A stretch of 35,181 nucleotides of DNA from a virus, in the IMG/VR virus record IMGVR_UViG_3300024302_000027, positions 1-35,181 of that record. One strand, written 5' to 3'. Positions 6,729 through 14,372 of the stretch are shown piece after piece. Below the pieces are notes generated by a model. The model was not told where the DNA came from. It was given only the letters and a program-made list of their open reading frames with translations, and searched no databases. Within the stretch, counting starts at the first letter, position 1; each line of letters opens with the position of its first letter. A program made the position numbers and the translations under genes.

Positions 6729-8405
6729 ATGTTACTTCGCCCACGCCAGAAAACCTTCGTCGAGCGTAGCGTAAGCGCGCTCGGCGAACACGGCAACACT
6801 CTGGCTGTTGCTTCGACCGGATTTGGAAAAACCATCGCGCTTGCGGGAGTTGCTGGCCAATTGCTGGCAGGCAACGATGCCAAAGCCTGTGTGTTGGCCC
6901 ACCGTGATGAGCTAACGGCTCAGAATGAGTTGAAGTTTTCCAAGGTTAACCCAAACATCAGCACTTCCAAGTTTGATGCCGTGACCAAATCATGGCGCGG
7001 GCAGACGACCTTCGCCATGGTGCCAACATTGGCCCGTAAGGCAAACCTGGACGCCATGCCTGTGCTTGATTTGCTGGTGATTGATGAAGCCCATCATGTG
7101 GCTGCTGACAGTTACCGGCGTATCATCGATCAAGCCAAGAACAAGAACCCGGACGTTAAGATATTCGGCGTCACGGCGACCCCAAATCGTGGAGATAAGA
7201 AAGGCCTGCGCCCGGTCTTTTCCAATGTTTCTGATCAGGTGTTTATCGGCGAGTTGATTGCCTCTGGCCACTTGGTTCCGCCGCGAACCTTTGTGATCGA
7301 TGTCGGAGCCCAGGAAGCCCTCAAATCCGTGCGCAAGACGGTGGACGACTTCGATATGAAGGCGGTTGACGCCATCATGAACAAGTCTCCCATTACCGAT
7401 GCTGTTATCCGCCATTGGCGCGAGAAGGCTGGTAATCGTCAAACCGTGGTGTTTTGCTCGACGGTTGATCATGCCCGCAATGTCCGCGATGCCTTTGTTG
7501 CTGAAGGTATCAGTGCTGGGATGGTTTATGGTGACATGGGCACGAAGGCACGACGGATTGTGCTTCAGTCCTATGATGAAGGCGACATTCAAGTCCTTGT
7601 TAACGTCGCCGTACTCACGGAAGGTTGGGACCACCAGCCAACAAGTTGCATTATTCTGCTTAGGCCATCGTCTTATAAGTCCACCATGATCCAGATGGTC
7701 GGGCGTGGTTTGCGCACGGTTGATCCTAGCGAATATCCCGGTGTCGTAAAAACCGACTGCATCGTTTTAGACTTTGGCACGTCAAGCCTGCTGCATGGGT
7801 GTCTTGAGCAAGACGTCAATCTGGATGGTAGGACGGGATCAGGTCCTGCTTTGACCAAGGAATGCCCTGAGTGTGAAGCTCATGTGCCTTTGGCGGTGAT
7901 GGAATGCCCCCTGTGCGGTTACCATTTCTATTCTGATAAAACCGATGACCTGCAGCCAATTTCTGATTTTGTCATGTCAGAGGTCGATCTGCTCAAACGT
8001 TCCAGTTTCCAATGGTGCGATCTGTTTGGTGACGACGCAGCCCTTATTGCCAGCGGCTTCAATGCCTGGGGCGGTATCTTCTTTCTGCAGGGGCGTTGGC
8101 ATAGTCTTGGTGGCGGCAAGAATTTACGTCCCCGCCTTCTTGCAATGGGTGAGCGCACGGTATGTTTGGCAGCAGCCGATGACTGGCTCAATGAGAATGA
8201 GACAGATGAAAGCGCTCACAAAACCCGTTCATGGCTAAGCCAATCAGCAACAGACAGGCAGCTTCAATTCTTGCCCGCCGAATACCGCCAGGACTTCGGT
8301 CTGACCCGGTATCAAGCCTCTGCGCTATTGGCCTTTACCTTCAATAAATCTGCGATCACACAACTGGTGACATCGGCCTCTGATGGTGACCGGAGGGCGG
8401 CATGA
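6729..8405 (+). CDS. SF2 DEAD/DEAH-box helicase with zinc ribbon (RadD-like)
   Basis: A 558-residue superfamily 2 helicase that would unwind or remodel branched DNA using ATP. Motif I is STGFGKTI (about 29-36), motif II is DEAH (119-122), motif III is TATPNR (149-154) and motif VI is QMVGRGLRT (322-330). A four-cysteine zinc ribbon, CPEC...CPLC, follows at about 379-396. The arrangement is like RadD/YejH-type helicases. The last 150 residues are not recognised and may contact a partner. AGGAGGGCGG precedes the ATG at a good distance. The gene lies in the recombination-type replication module between the ATPase pair and the DUF6511 and nuclease genes. Confidence 0.9.
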   Translation: MLLRPRQKTFVERSVSALGEHGNTLAVASTGFGKTIALAGVAGQLLAGNDAKACVLAHRDELTAQNELKFSKVNPNISTSKFDAVTKSWRGQTTFAMVPTLARKANLDAMPVLDLLVIDEAHHVAADSYRRIIDQAKNKNPDVKIFGVTATPNRGDKKGLRPVFSNVSDQVFIGELIASGHLVPPRTFVIDVGAQEALKSVRKTVDDFDMKAVDAIMNKSPITDAVIRHWREKAGNRQTVVFCSTVDHARNVRDAFVAEGISAGMVYGDMGTKARRIVLQSYDEGDIQVLVNVAVLTEGWDHQPTSCIILLRPSSYKSTMIQMVGRGLRTVDPSEYPGVVKTDCIVLDFGTSSLLHGCLEQDVNLDGRTGSGPALTKECPECEAHVPLAVMECPLCGYHFYSDKTDDLQPISDFVMSEVDLLKRSSFQWCDLFGDDAALIASGFNAWGGIFFLQGRWHSLGGGKNLRPRLLAMGERTVCLAAADDWLNENETDESAHKTRSWLSQSATDRQLQFLPAEYRQDFGLTRYQASALLAFTFNKSAITQLVTSASDGDRRAA

Positions 8406-8408
8406 TCC

Positions 8409-8816
8409 ATGGCACACATATCCAAAAAAGCAGCCCTGCGGCAGCGGTTATGGCATCCGCGAGGAACGCTTTGTTCCGTCTGTCGGCGACCAACTCGTGG
8501 TTTTGGTTGGTTCGACCGCCGGTCTTCGAAGCGTCTTCGACGCATGCTTTGGTTCTGTTCCATGGCTTGTCAGGGTTACTGGTCTCGATTGGCGAAGGAG
8601 GGATTGGGCATGGTTGACCTGACCGAGCAAGAACAAGCCGCCATTCGCTACGCCATGAAAATGGCATCGGAGATCATGGAAGAGATCGGCTGGCAGACCC
8701 GCTTGATTGACCTGTCTGAAGCGCAGGTCCTCACCCTCATTGAAGTTGCTGTTGGTGGCTTCCAGGACGCCATGCTGGCAACGGCCAAGGCCGATGACAC
8801 GGAGATCCCATTCTGA
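8409..8816 (+). CDS. DUF6511 domain phage protein
   Basis: This 135-residue protein has two parts. The basic N-terminus contains a probable zinc site, LCSVCRRPTRGFGWFD plus FCSMACQ. The C-terminal helical part reads VDLTEQEQAAIRYAMK, EEIGW and LTLIEVAVGGFQDAM, the pattern I associate with DUF6511 in alphaproteobacterial prophages. The start at 8409 has GGAGGGCGG about 9 bases upstream. The frame starting at 8402 is in a different register and is rejected. The last base is shared with the next ATG (TGATG). Function is unknown; the location suggests a DNA-metabolism accessory. Confidence 0.8.
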   Translation: MAHISKKAALRQRLWHPRGTLCSVCRRPTRGFGWFDRRSSKRLRRMLWFCSMACQGYWSRLAKEGLGMVDLTEQEQAAIRYAMKMASEIMEEIGWQTRLIDLSEAQVLTLIEVAVGGFQDAMLATAKADDTEIPF

Positions 8817-9577
8817 TGCTTGATTACAATTCTTCGGCCAACTTTGCCGACCAAATAAACAGCTTCATCGACGAAGCCCTGGTGGTGGAAAATCAGGCTC
8901 AGCCGTCCCGCAAATATCTGGGTGGATCGCGGCTTGGTGTCGGCTGCGACCGTGCCCTGCAATTTGAATACGCTCAGGCCCCCAAAGACGATGGGCGGGA
9001 TTTTAAAGGACAGACCCTGCGCATCTTTGCCGCTGGTCACCTGTTTGAGGACATGGCCATCCGCTGGCTGCATATGGCCGGGTTCGATCTTTACACCACC
9101 AAAGGCAATAAGCCGGGTGGTGAGCAATTTGGCTTCTCGGTGGCGGATGGTCGTATTCGCGGACATGTGGACGGCATCATCAATGCAGGTCCTGTGCTGA
9201 CGGGTTTCCCAGCACTTTGGGAATGCAAATCCATGAACGCCAAGTCCTGGAAGGATACGGTGAAGAAAGGGTTAGCTGTCTCCAAGCCGGTCTATGCGGC
9301 TCAGGTTTCCGTCTACCAGGCTTATATGGAAGCGACGGTACCCGGCATCTCCCAGAACCCGGCCCTATTCACTGCCATCAATAAAGACACATCGGAAGTC
9401 TATCACGAGCAGGTCCCGTTCGATGGCGGGTTAGCCCAGAAGATGAGCGACAAGGGCGTTCGCGTCATTCAGGCGACCGAGGCCGGTGAACTGCTTCCTC
9501 GTATTGCCCAGTCAGCTGATTTTTTCGAGTGCAAATTCTGTGATTGGTCAGATCGGTGCTGGAGATCGGACGTATGA
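8816..9577 (+). CDS. PD-(D/E)XK nuclease with probable Fe-S cluster (Cas4/RecB-like)
   Basis: A 253-residue nuclease, probably an exonuclease for recombination-dependent replication. The catalytic set is visible: GHLFE (74-78), the acidic HVDG (Asp119), ECK (136-138) and a Gln in YAAQVSVYQAY (about 160-170). A single Cys near the N-terminus (GCDRALQFEY, Cys44) and three near the C-terminus (Cys239, Cys242, Cys248) match the four-Cys Fe-S arrangement of Cas4 and AddB-type nucleases. No cas genes are nearby, so a CRISPR role is unlikely. It overlaps DUF6511 at its start and the primase/helicase gene at its end (ATGA). Confidence 0.88.
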   Translation: MLDYNSSANFADQINSFIDEALVVENQAQPSRKYLGGSRLGVGCDRALQFEYAQAPKDDGRDFKGQTLRIFAAGHLFEDMAIRWLHMAGFDLYTTKGNKPGGEQFGFSVADGRIRGHVDGIINAGPVLTGFPALWECKSMNAKSWKDTVKKGLAVSKPVYAAQVSVYQAYMEATVPGISQNPALFTAINKDTSEVYHEQVPFDGGLAQKMSDKGVRVIQATEAGELLPRIAQSADFFECKFCDWSDRCWRSDV

Positions 9578-11775
9578 GTGGTGACGTGGTGAAACTCAGC
9601 GATTGGTGCGATTTTAATTCAGCAGCCCCGCAAAGACAGGATGATGATCGGCAATCAGAGACGAGTGTCGATGACCTCAAATCTTGCCTTCTCGGCAATT
9701 TGCGAGGGGTACTGTCCTACCTGTTTCCCGCCGGGGTGTTCCGTCATGGCAAGTTTCTGGTTGGTGATGTTCAGGGCAACAAGGGCGAAAGCCTGACTGT
9801 TGAGCTGACCGGCAACAAAGCCGGAATGTGGCATGATTTTGCCACCAAGGACGGCGGCGACATTGTCAGCCTGTGGGCGGTGGCAACGGGCCGCAACACT
9901 CAGTCGGATTTTCCATCGTTGCTTGATGACATCAGGCATTGGTTTGGTGAACCTGGAAAAGAAAGCACTCATGTTCAATCTGAGATAACAGCACCCGTAG
10001 ATGAACTGGGCCCGGTAACGGCTAAGTGGGATTACCACGGTGGTGATGGCACGTTGCTGGCCTGCGTCTATCGATACGATCCGCCCGACGGCAAACAGTT
10101 TAGGCCGTGGGATGTGCTTGCCCGGAAGATGAAGGCTCCTAACCCGCGCCCGCTCTACAACCAACCTGCCATAAGATCGGCGGAAGAAGTAATCCTGGTA
10201 GAAGGTGAGAAGGCTGCTGAGGCTCTCATCAAGCAAGGCATATGTACCACCACAGCCATGAACGGTGCCAGTGCGCCGGTTGAAAAAACCAATTGGTCAC
10301 CGCTTGCTGCTAAGCGCGTATTGATCTGGCCCGACAAGGACGCAGCCGGATGGCAGTACGCCGAAGGTGCTGCAAAGGCAGTGCTAAATGCCGGAGCCGT
10401 CTCAGTTTCCATTCTTATGCCGCCGGATGATAAGCCGGACAAATGGGATGCAGCCGATGCTGTTGTTGACGACATGGATGTTGCTACATTCATTGCGAAC
10501 GCGCCCCGTCAGTCCATTGCTGCCCCACAGTCAAATGCCCGTGCTTTCAGTCTAGGCCATATGCTCAGCGACACCTCTCCCATGCCAGAAGACATTATCG
10601 CTCCGCGTGTCCTGACGCCGTCAGGGATGCTGGTGTTTGGCGGCGCACCCAAGGTTGGCAAGAGCGACTTCTTGCTCAGCTGGTTGGTCCACATGGCAGC
10701 TGGTGTTGAGTTTCTATCTTTCAAGCCTTCAAGCCCATTGCGGGTGTTCTATCTGCAAGCAGAAATCCAATACCATTACCTGCGTGAACGCATTCGCCAG
10801 ATAAATTTGCCGCCCGAGGTTATCACTGACGCACACGAAAATCTGGTGATCACGCCACAGCTTAAACTGATCTTGAACGAAGCAGGCCTTGCTACGGTCA
10901 CGGCTCTTATCGCCAAGCACTTTCCAGACGGCCTCGACATCATCGTCATTGATCCCATCCGCAACGTCTTTGACGGCGGCGAGGCCGGGGCCAGTGAGAA
11001 TGATAACAACGCCATGCTGTTCTTCCTGCGTGACCGGGTCGAAGAGCTGCGAGATTCTGTTGATCCCAACGCAGGCATCATCCTGGTTCACCACACCAAG
11101 AAGCTATCCAAGAAGCAGGTGGATGAAGATCCGTTCCAGGCATTATCCGGGGCCGGTTCACTGCGGGGGTATTACAGCTCAGGCATGATCCTGTTTCGCC
11201 CGGACGAGGCTCAACCAGAACGCCGTCTGATCACCGAGCTTCGCAATGGCCCAGCCTTGGCAGCAAAAATTGTCGACAAACATGAAGGCCAATGGATTGA
11301 GATTGATCCATCATCGGAGCGTTTGGTTCGTCAGGAATATGGTGAAAAGCTGGATGCTGAACGCCTGCGCAAGCGCGATGTGATCCTAAACACCCTGTTC
11401 GAGGAAGCCAGGTTAGGTAACGTTTATACCTCTATTCAGTTTGCAGAGGCTTTTGAAGGGAAGGTTGGCTTGGGTGGGAGAAGCACCATAGCTGAGCGCA
11501 TCAGCGTGCTTGCCACCAAGGGGCACATCAAGTTTTTCAAGAATCCAGAACAGCATGATTTGCCGCCATTACGGCGATCAAAGTTTGGTTATCTGTGCGT
11601 TGAAACCATGCACCTTGGTCTTCCTGAAGATGTCGTTGATGCCGAGACCGGAGAGGTTGCAGAGGTCGTTCATCCCCTCCTGCCAACACACTTTAAATGC
11701 CGCCATACCGGTGTCGCCCTCGAGGTCGAAAACCCGAATATCTGGGTCTACCCGGATGTGGAGGAGGATCAATGA
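9574..11775 (+). CDS. Phage primase/helicase: Toprim plus RecA-like ATPase
   Basis: A 733-residue replication protein. An N-terminal part (about 40-130) includes GMWHDFATKDGGDIVSLW, as in DNA primases that prepare the template. A Toprim domain follows, with VEGEKAAE (about 209-216) and IWPDKDAAG (about 251-259). A RepA/DnaB-like ATPase comes next, with Walker A GAPKVGKSD (about 357-365), Walker B DIIVIDP (about 455-461) and a VHHTKK motif near 515. The C-terminal part may hold a winged helix. It would prime and unwind DNA at the phage fork. The ATG at 9574 overlaps the nuclease stop and is preferred to one 30 bases upstream. A repeat-rich gene-free region follows immediately, as often seen beside phage origins. 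Confidence 0.88.
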   Translation: MSGDVVKLSDWCDFNSAAPQRQDDDRQSETSVDDLKSCLLGNLRGVLSYLFPAGVFRHGKFLVGDVQGNKGESLTVELTGNKAGMWHDFATKDGGDIVSLWAVATGRNTQSDFPSLLDDIRHWFGEPGKESTHVQSEITAPVDELGPVTAKWDYHGGDGTLLACVYRYDPPDGKQFRPWDVLARKMKAPNPRPLYNQPAIRSAEEVILVEGEKAAEALIKQGICTTTAMNGASAPVEKTNWSPLAAKRVLIWPDKDAAGWQYAEGAAKAVLNAGAVSVSILMPPDDKPDKWDAADAVVDDMDVATFIANAPRQSIAAPQSNARAFSLGHMLSDTSPMPEDIIAPRVLTPSGMLVFGGAPKVGKSDFLLSWLVHMAAGVEFLSFKPSSPLRVFYLQAEIQYHYLRERIRQINLPPEVITDAHENLVITPQLKLILNEAGLATVTALIAKHFPDGLDIIVIDPIRNVFDGGEAGASENDNNAMLFFLRDRVEELRDSVDPNAGIILVHHTKKLSKKQVDEDPFQALSGAGSLRGYYSSGMILFRPDEAQPERRLITELRNGPALAAKIVDKHEGQWIEIDPSSERLVRQEYGEKLDAERLRKRDVILNTLFEEARLGNVYTSIQFAEAFEGKVGLGGRSTIAERISVLATKGHIKFFKNPEQHDLPPLRRSKFGYLCVETMHLGLPEDVVDAETGEVAEVVHPLLPTHFKCRHTGVALEVENPNIWVYPDVEEDQ

Positions 11776-11798
11776 TGGGCTCAATCATCCTCAATTGT

Positions 11799-11964
11799 AG
11801 AATCCAGAGCGGCTGGATTCTGGATTCTAGCTGGACGCTAATTTTAAGCAAATTCAGTGGGTTATGCATGGTTTCAGAATCCAGCTGGATTCTAGATTTG
11901 GATTCTTGGATTCTGGCCATACCCCCATATTTTCTGAGGTGTTCAGCCTCCATTCTAGAATCCA
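11799..11964. repeat. Eight copies of TGGATTCT in both orientations
   Basis: The octamer reads forward at 11814, 11821, 11886, 11899 and 11907, and reversed (AGAATCCA) at 11799, 11876 and 11957. The first two forward copies share one base. One inverted pair meets as CAGAATCCAGCTGGATTCTA around 11875-11894. The density is far above chance for a 166-bp stretch. Confidence 0.85.
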
Positions 11965-12073
11965 GTCTTTCTCCTACCCTTACAGGGGTATCGGGTAGTG
12001 GCCACCGCTTTCGCTTGGCCACACCCTCTTGGCCGATGTCGTCGGCACCATCAATCAACCAATCCAAAAAACC

Positions 12074-12112
12074 GGGTGGCGATGCATCCGACCAAGAACG
12101 TCATCGCCACCC
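12074..12112. repeat. 11-bp perfect inverted repeat upstream of the RuvC-like gene
   Basis: GGGTGGCGATG (12074-12084) and CATCGCCACCC (12102-12112) pair perfectly around a 17-base loop, ending 17 bases before the AAGGAG of the next gene. There is no following T-run, so it is not an intrinsic terminator. It may be an origin element, an operator or an mRNA hairpin affecting translation. Confidence 0.6.
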
Positions 12113-12142
12113 TCACCACACCGCAACCCAAGGAGAAGCGAT

Positions 12143-12655
12143 ATGGATAAATCCAGTTTGACCAAACCAGAACCGGACGCAATGGCCATGACGGTCCTAG
12201 CCCTTGATCTTGGCACCAAGACCGGATGGGCTCTGCATGGCCAGGACCAGTCTATCACCAGTGGCACGGTCGAATTTAAAAACGACCGGTGGCAGGGTGG
12301 CGGCATGCGCTTCCTGCGGTTCAAGCAATGGCTGACCGAGGTCAAGCAAATGGCCGATGGTTTGGATGCAGTGTTCGTTGAGGAAGTTCGCCGTCACATC
12401 GGTGTTGATGCCGCCCACGCCTACGGTGGCTTTCTCGCCCACGTCACAGCTTGGTGTGAACATCACCAAATCCCTTACGAGGCTGTCCCCGTCGGCACCA
12501 TCAAACGCCACGCCACCGGCAAGGGCAACGCCAACAAGGACGCCATGGTCGCTGCCATGTGTGCCCGTGGGTTCAATCCCGCCGATGACAACGAGGCCGA
12601 TGCCTTGGCTCTGCTGGGTTGGGCACAGGATCACCGCATGGGAGGTGCGCCATGA
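12143..12655 (+). CDS. RuvC-like (RNase H fold) crossover junction endonuclease
   Basis: A 170-residue nuclease. The first strand carries the catalytic Asp in TVLALDLGTKTGWAL (Asp22), a central strand carries Glu in VFVEEV, and the C-terminal helix carries the acidic NEADALALLGWA. These are the features of RuvC-fold phage resolvases. It would resolve branched intermediates of recombination-dependent replication. The ATG at 12143 has AAGGAG 7 bases upstream; an in-frame upstream extension (from 12029) would run through the hairpins and is rejected. The stop overlaps the next ATG (ATGA). Confidence 0.9.
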   Translation: MDKSSLTKPEPDAMAMTVLALDLGTKTGWALHGQDQSITSGTVEFKNDRWQGGGMRFLRFKQWLTEVKQMADGLDAVFVEEVRRHIGVDAAHAYGGFLAHVTAWCEHHQIPYEAVPVGTIKRHATGKGNANKDAMVAAMCARGFNPADDNEADALALLGWAQDHRMGGAP

Positions 12656-12846
12656 AGTGGCATCCACGAGAGTTTGGCGGTACACGTCGCAATCCCGATC
12701 AGGTCAAAAAGGATGGCTGGCAAGACCAGGGCATGTTGGCCGTGTCGGTTGAAGATGACCGGCTGACCTGGCCGGAGAAAGAACTAATCCGCCAACTGGG
12801 TGAGAAGCTCTATGGCAAGCGAAAGGAAGAAGCACATGGGCAATAA
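12652..12846 (+). CDS. Small hypothetical phage protein, 64 residues
   Basis: I do not recognise the family. The protein is charged and soluble, with an N-terminus MKWHPREFGGTRR and a predicted C-terminal helix (WPEKELIRQLGEKLYGKRKEE). The ATG at 12652 overlaps the RuvC-like stop as ATGA, and its end overlaps the DUF6362 gene by 11 bp. It is therefore a coupled member of this operon. Function is unknown. Confidence 0.7.
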   Translation: MKWHPREFGGTRRNPDQVKKDGWQDQGMLAVSVEDDRLTWPEKELIRQLGEKLYGKRKEEAHGQ

Positions 12847-13279
12847 TCACTGGACGGCACCGCTGGTGGAAGAACGCTTGGTTGAGGCCGCTGGTGTCTT
12901 GAAGCGGCTGCCTGAAGAAAGGGTGCAGGGGTATTTCTCAGCATGGCCAGATGTGGTCCATGATCTCAATGAGTCCTTTGGTTGGCATGATCCGGTGTTG
13001 CGCAGGCCTTGGCCCTCGCCGGGCTCCATTGACCGCATGGATGAGACAATGCAGTGGTTGCAGTGGTTAGATCCTGATGTGGCGAAGATCTGTTGGTTCA
13101 GAGCGGCAGGAAAACGGTGGAAAACCATCTGTTGGAAAGTCGGATTGCAACGAACAGCGGTCAACCAACGCTATCTTTTTGGTCATTGTGTCATAGCCTG
13201 GAGGCTTAACGGTCATAGGCTGCCAAGTAATCGTTCGCGCCGTGACGTGATTGCGATGGTCCAATCGGCGAAGCCGTAA
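12836..13279 (+). CDS. DUF6362 family phage protein
   Basis: A 147-residue protein matching the DUF6362 pattern: VEERLVEAAGVLKRLP near the start, VQGYFSAWPDVV, then SPGSIDRMDETMQWLQWL and a C-terminal KTICWKVGLQRTAVNQRY segment that resembles an HTH, followed by IAWRLNG. The HTH-like part suggests DNA binding, perhaps late gene control or packaging; this is inference. The ATG at 12836 is chosen because AAGGAAGA lies just upstream; a start 36 bases earlier in the same frame lacks this. It overlaps the preceding small gene by 11 bp. Confidence 0.82.
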   Translation: MGNNHWTAPLVEERLVEAAGVLKRLPEERVQGYFSAWPDVVHDLNESFGWHDPVLRRPWPSPGSIDRMDETMQWLQWLDPDVAKICWFRAAGKRWKTICWKVGLQRTAVNQRYLFGHCVIAWRLNGHRLPSNRSRRDVIAMVQSAKP

Positions 13280-13288
13280 GTAGTGGAT

Positions 13289-13313
13289 AAAAAGGTGTTC
13301 GGCGAACACTTTT
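13289..13313. terminator. Palindrome after DUF6362, possible bidirectional terminator or operator
   Basis: A near-perfect palindrome, AAAAGGTGTTC joined to GGCGAACACTTTT, starts about 10 bases after the DUF6362 stop. The A-rich left and T-rich right sides would give a short hairpin with a T tail. The GC part is small, so it may equally be a protein-binding site. Confidence 0.35.
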
Positions 13314-13440
13314 CGCGCGGACAAAACCGGCTAAAAGGGGTATGTTTTTAGCTAACCTCAGGAGAGTTGGGCACGGGCGTTATTGCAGCACTGGACCGCT
13401 TTTCCTTGGAGGCATTTAATTTGTTATTTGAAGGTTTGTT

Positions 13441-14136
13441 TTGATCATGCCAATTGGGTTGTCCCGTTCAATTTTGACGTTTGCACTGGCTGTCACTGTG
13501 GTGGCTGTTGCGTCGATCAGTGCCAAGGCTGACGTTGTTGGTCCGGCCAGGGTCGTTGACGGGGACACGCTAGAAATCACCGGCACAAAGATCCGGATGC
13601 ATGGCATCGATGCGCCTGAGAGCAAGCAAAGCTGTCTGGCAAATGGCAAAACCTATCGATGTGGTATGAAGGCTACGGAAGCTCTGAGCCAATTGATCGG
13701 TTCTTCCTCGGTTCGCTGTGAGGAGAAGGATCAGGATCGCTACGGTCGTGTGGTCGCAGAGTGTTTTGTTGGTCAGGTTAATCTCAATGCATCTCTTGTC
13801 AGCCAAGGCTGGGCGTTGGCCTACCGTCGTTATTCGATGGATTACGTTGGCGAGGAGACAGATGCTAACACCAAAAAACATGGGCTTTGGGCGGGAACGT
13901 TCACAGCTCCTTGGGATTGGCGTAGAGGCAAGAGGCTTGCCGCCTTTCAACAACCGTCCACGTCTGTGAATGGCTGTGCGATCAAAGGCAACGTCAGCAG
14001 CAAAGGCTCAAAGATATTCCATGTGCCTGGCGGACGTTATTACGAACAAACACGCATTGACGAGGCCAAGGGCGAACGCTGGTTCTGCTCTGAAGCTGAG
14101 GCGAAAGTTGCTGGTTGGCGGCGATCAAAGCAATAA
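13441..14136 (+). CDS. Secreted thermonuclease (SNase) with C-terminal sunset-like domain
   Basis: A Ca-dependent staphylococcal-type nuclease that would degrade DNA or RNA outside the cytoplasm. The N-terminus is a signal peptide: hydrophobic SILTFALAVTVVAVASISAK followed by a likely AKA-D cleavage site. The SNase core has VVDGDTLEI, IRMHGIDAPES and DRYGRVVAEC, holding the expected Asp, Arg and Glu residues. The last 55 residues (CAIKGNVSSKGSKIFHVPG through WFCSEAEA) match a short C-terminal module often fused to SNases (sunset domain). The start may be TTG 13441 (GAAGG 6 bases upstream) or ATG 13447. About 160 bases separate it from DUF6362, so it probably has its own promoter. It is unusual as a member of a replication region. 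Confidence 0.9.
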   Translation: MIMPIGLSRSILTFALAVTVVAVASISAKADVVGPARVVDGDTLEITGTKIRMHGIDAPESKQSCLANGKTYRCGMKATEALSQLIGSSSVRCEEKDQDRYGRVVAECFVGQVNLNASLVSQGWALAYRRYSMDYVGEETDANTKKHGLWAGTFTAPWDWRRGKRLAAFQQPSTSVNGCAIKGNVSSKGSKIFHVPGGRYYEQTRIDEAKGERWFCSEAEAKVAGWRRSKQ

Positions 14137-14210
14137 ATGGGTCCTTCCTGGCCGATTTCCTATGCTGGGGGGCTCAGTCCGACAGTTTCCCAGTGACGTC
14201 CTGAAAAACA

Positions 14211-14340
14211 CCATTTCGTTTCGTTTCAAATATCGCCCGAACCTGCTGAATCGCGGGCAGGAAGTGGCTTGAGCTGATTTTAGAAAAGTTGGTGGAAACG
14301 AAATGGAACGCTGGGTCGTTTCGTTCCAAAGCGAAATGCG
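14211..14340. repeat. Inverted repeats around TTTCGTT in the leader of the ParB-MTase gene
   Basis: CCATTTCGTTTC (14211-14222) and GAAACGAAATGG (14295-14306) form a perfect 12-bp inverted repeat. TGGAACG (14304-14310) and CGTTCCA (14322-14328) form another. The core TTTCGTT occurs at 14214, 14219 and 14319 and reversed at 14297. The array occupies the 236-bp gene-free space before 14373 and looks like a binding site for a regulator or for the ParB-domain protein itself. Confidence 0.6.
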
Positions 14341-14372
14341 CTCCAAATTGATTAACTTTTGAAGAGAACACA

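Larger units (their letters stand above)
11776..12142. other. Gene-free repeat region, candidate replication origin
   Basis: The 367 bp between the primase/helicase and RuvC-like genes hold no convincing gene. They contain eight copies of TGGATTCT between 11799 and 11964. Three hairpin-forming inverted repeats follow: CTACCC/GGGTAG (11974-11998), GTGGCCA/TGGCCAC (11998-12022) and an 11-bp GGGTGGCGATG/CATCGCCACCC (12074-12112). Clustered repeats beside replication genes suggest an iteron-type origin. A regulatory RNA or recombination site is an alternative. Confidence 0.5.

Noticed and set aside
8816-9577. Cas4 of a CRISPR system
   Set aside because: No other cas gene and no CRISPR array exist in the window, and the gene is embedded in a phage replication operon.
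12029-12142. Longer N-terminus for the RuvC-like protein
   Set aside because: The extension crosses the 11-bp hairpin and has composition unlike protein, and the ATG at 12143 has a proper AAGGAG.
11697-12161. 154-residue forward frame through the octamer repeats
   Set aside because: It encodes repeated Ser/Trp/Ile/Leu words produced by the DNA repeat, overlaps the primase/helicase end in another frame and has no ribosome site.
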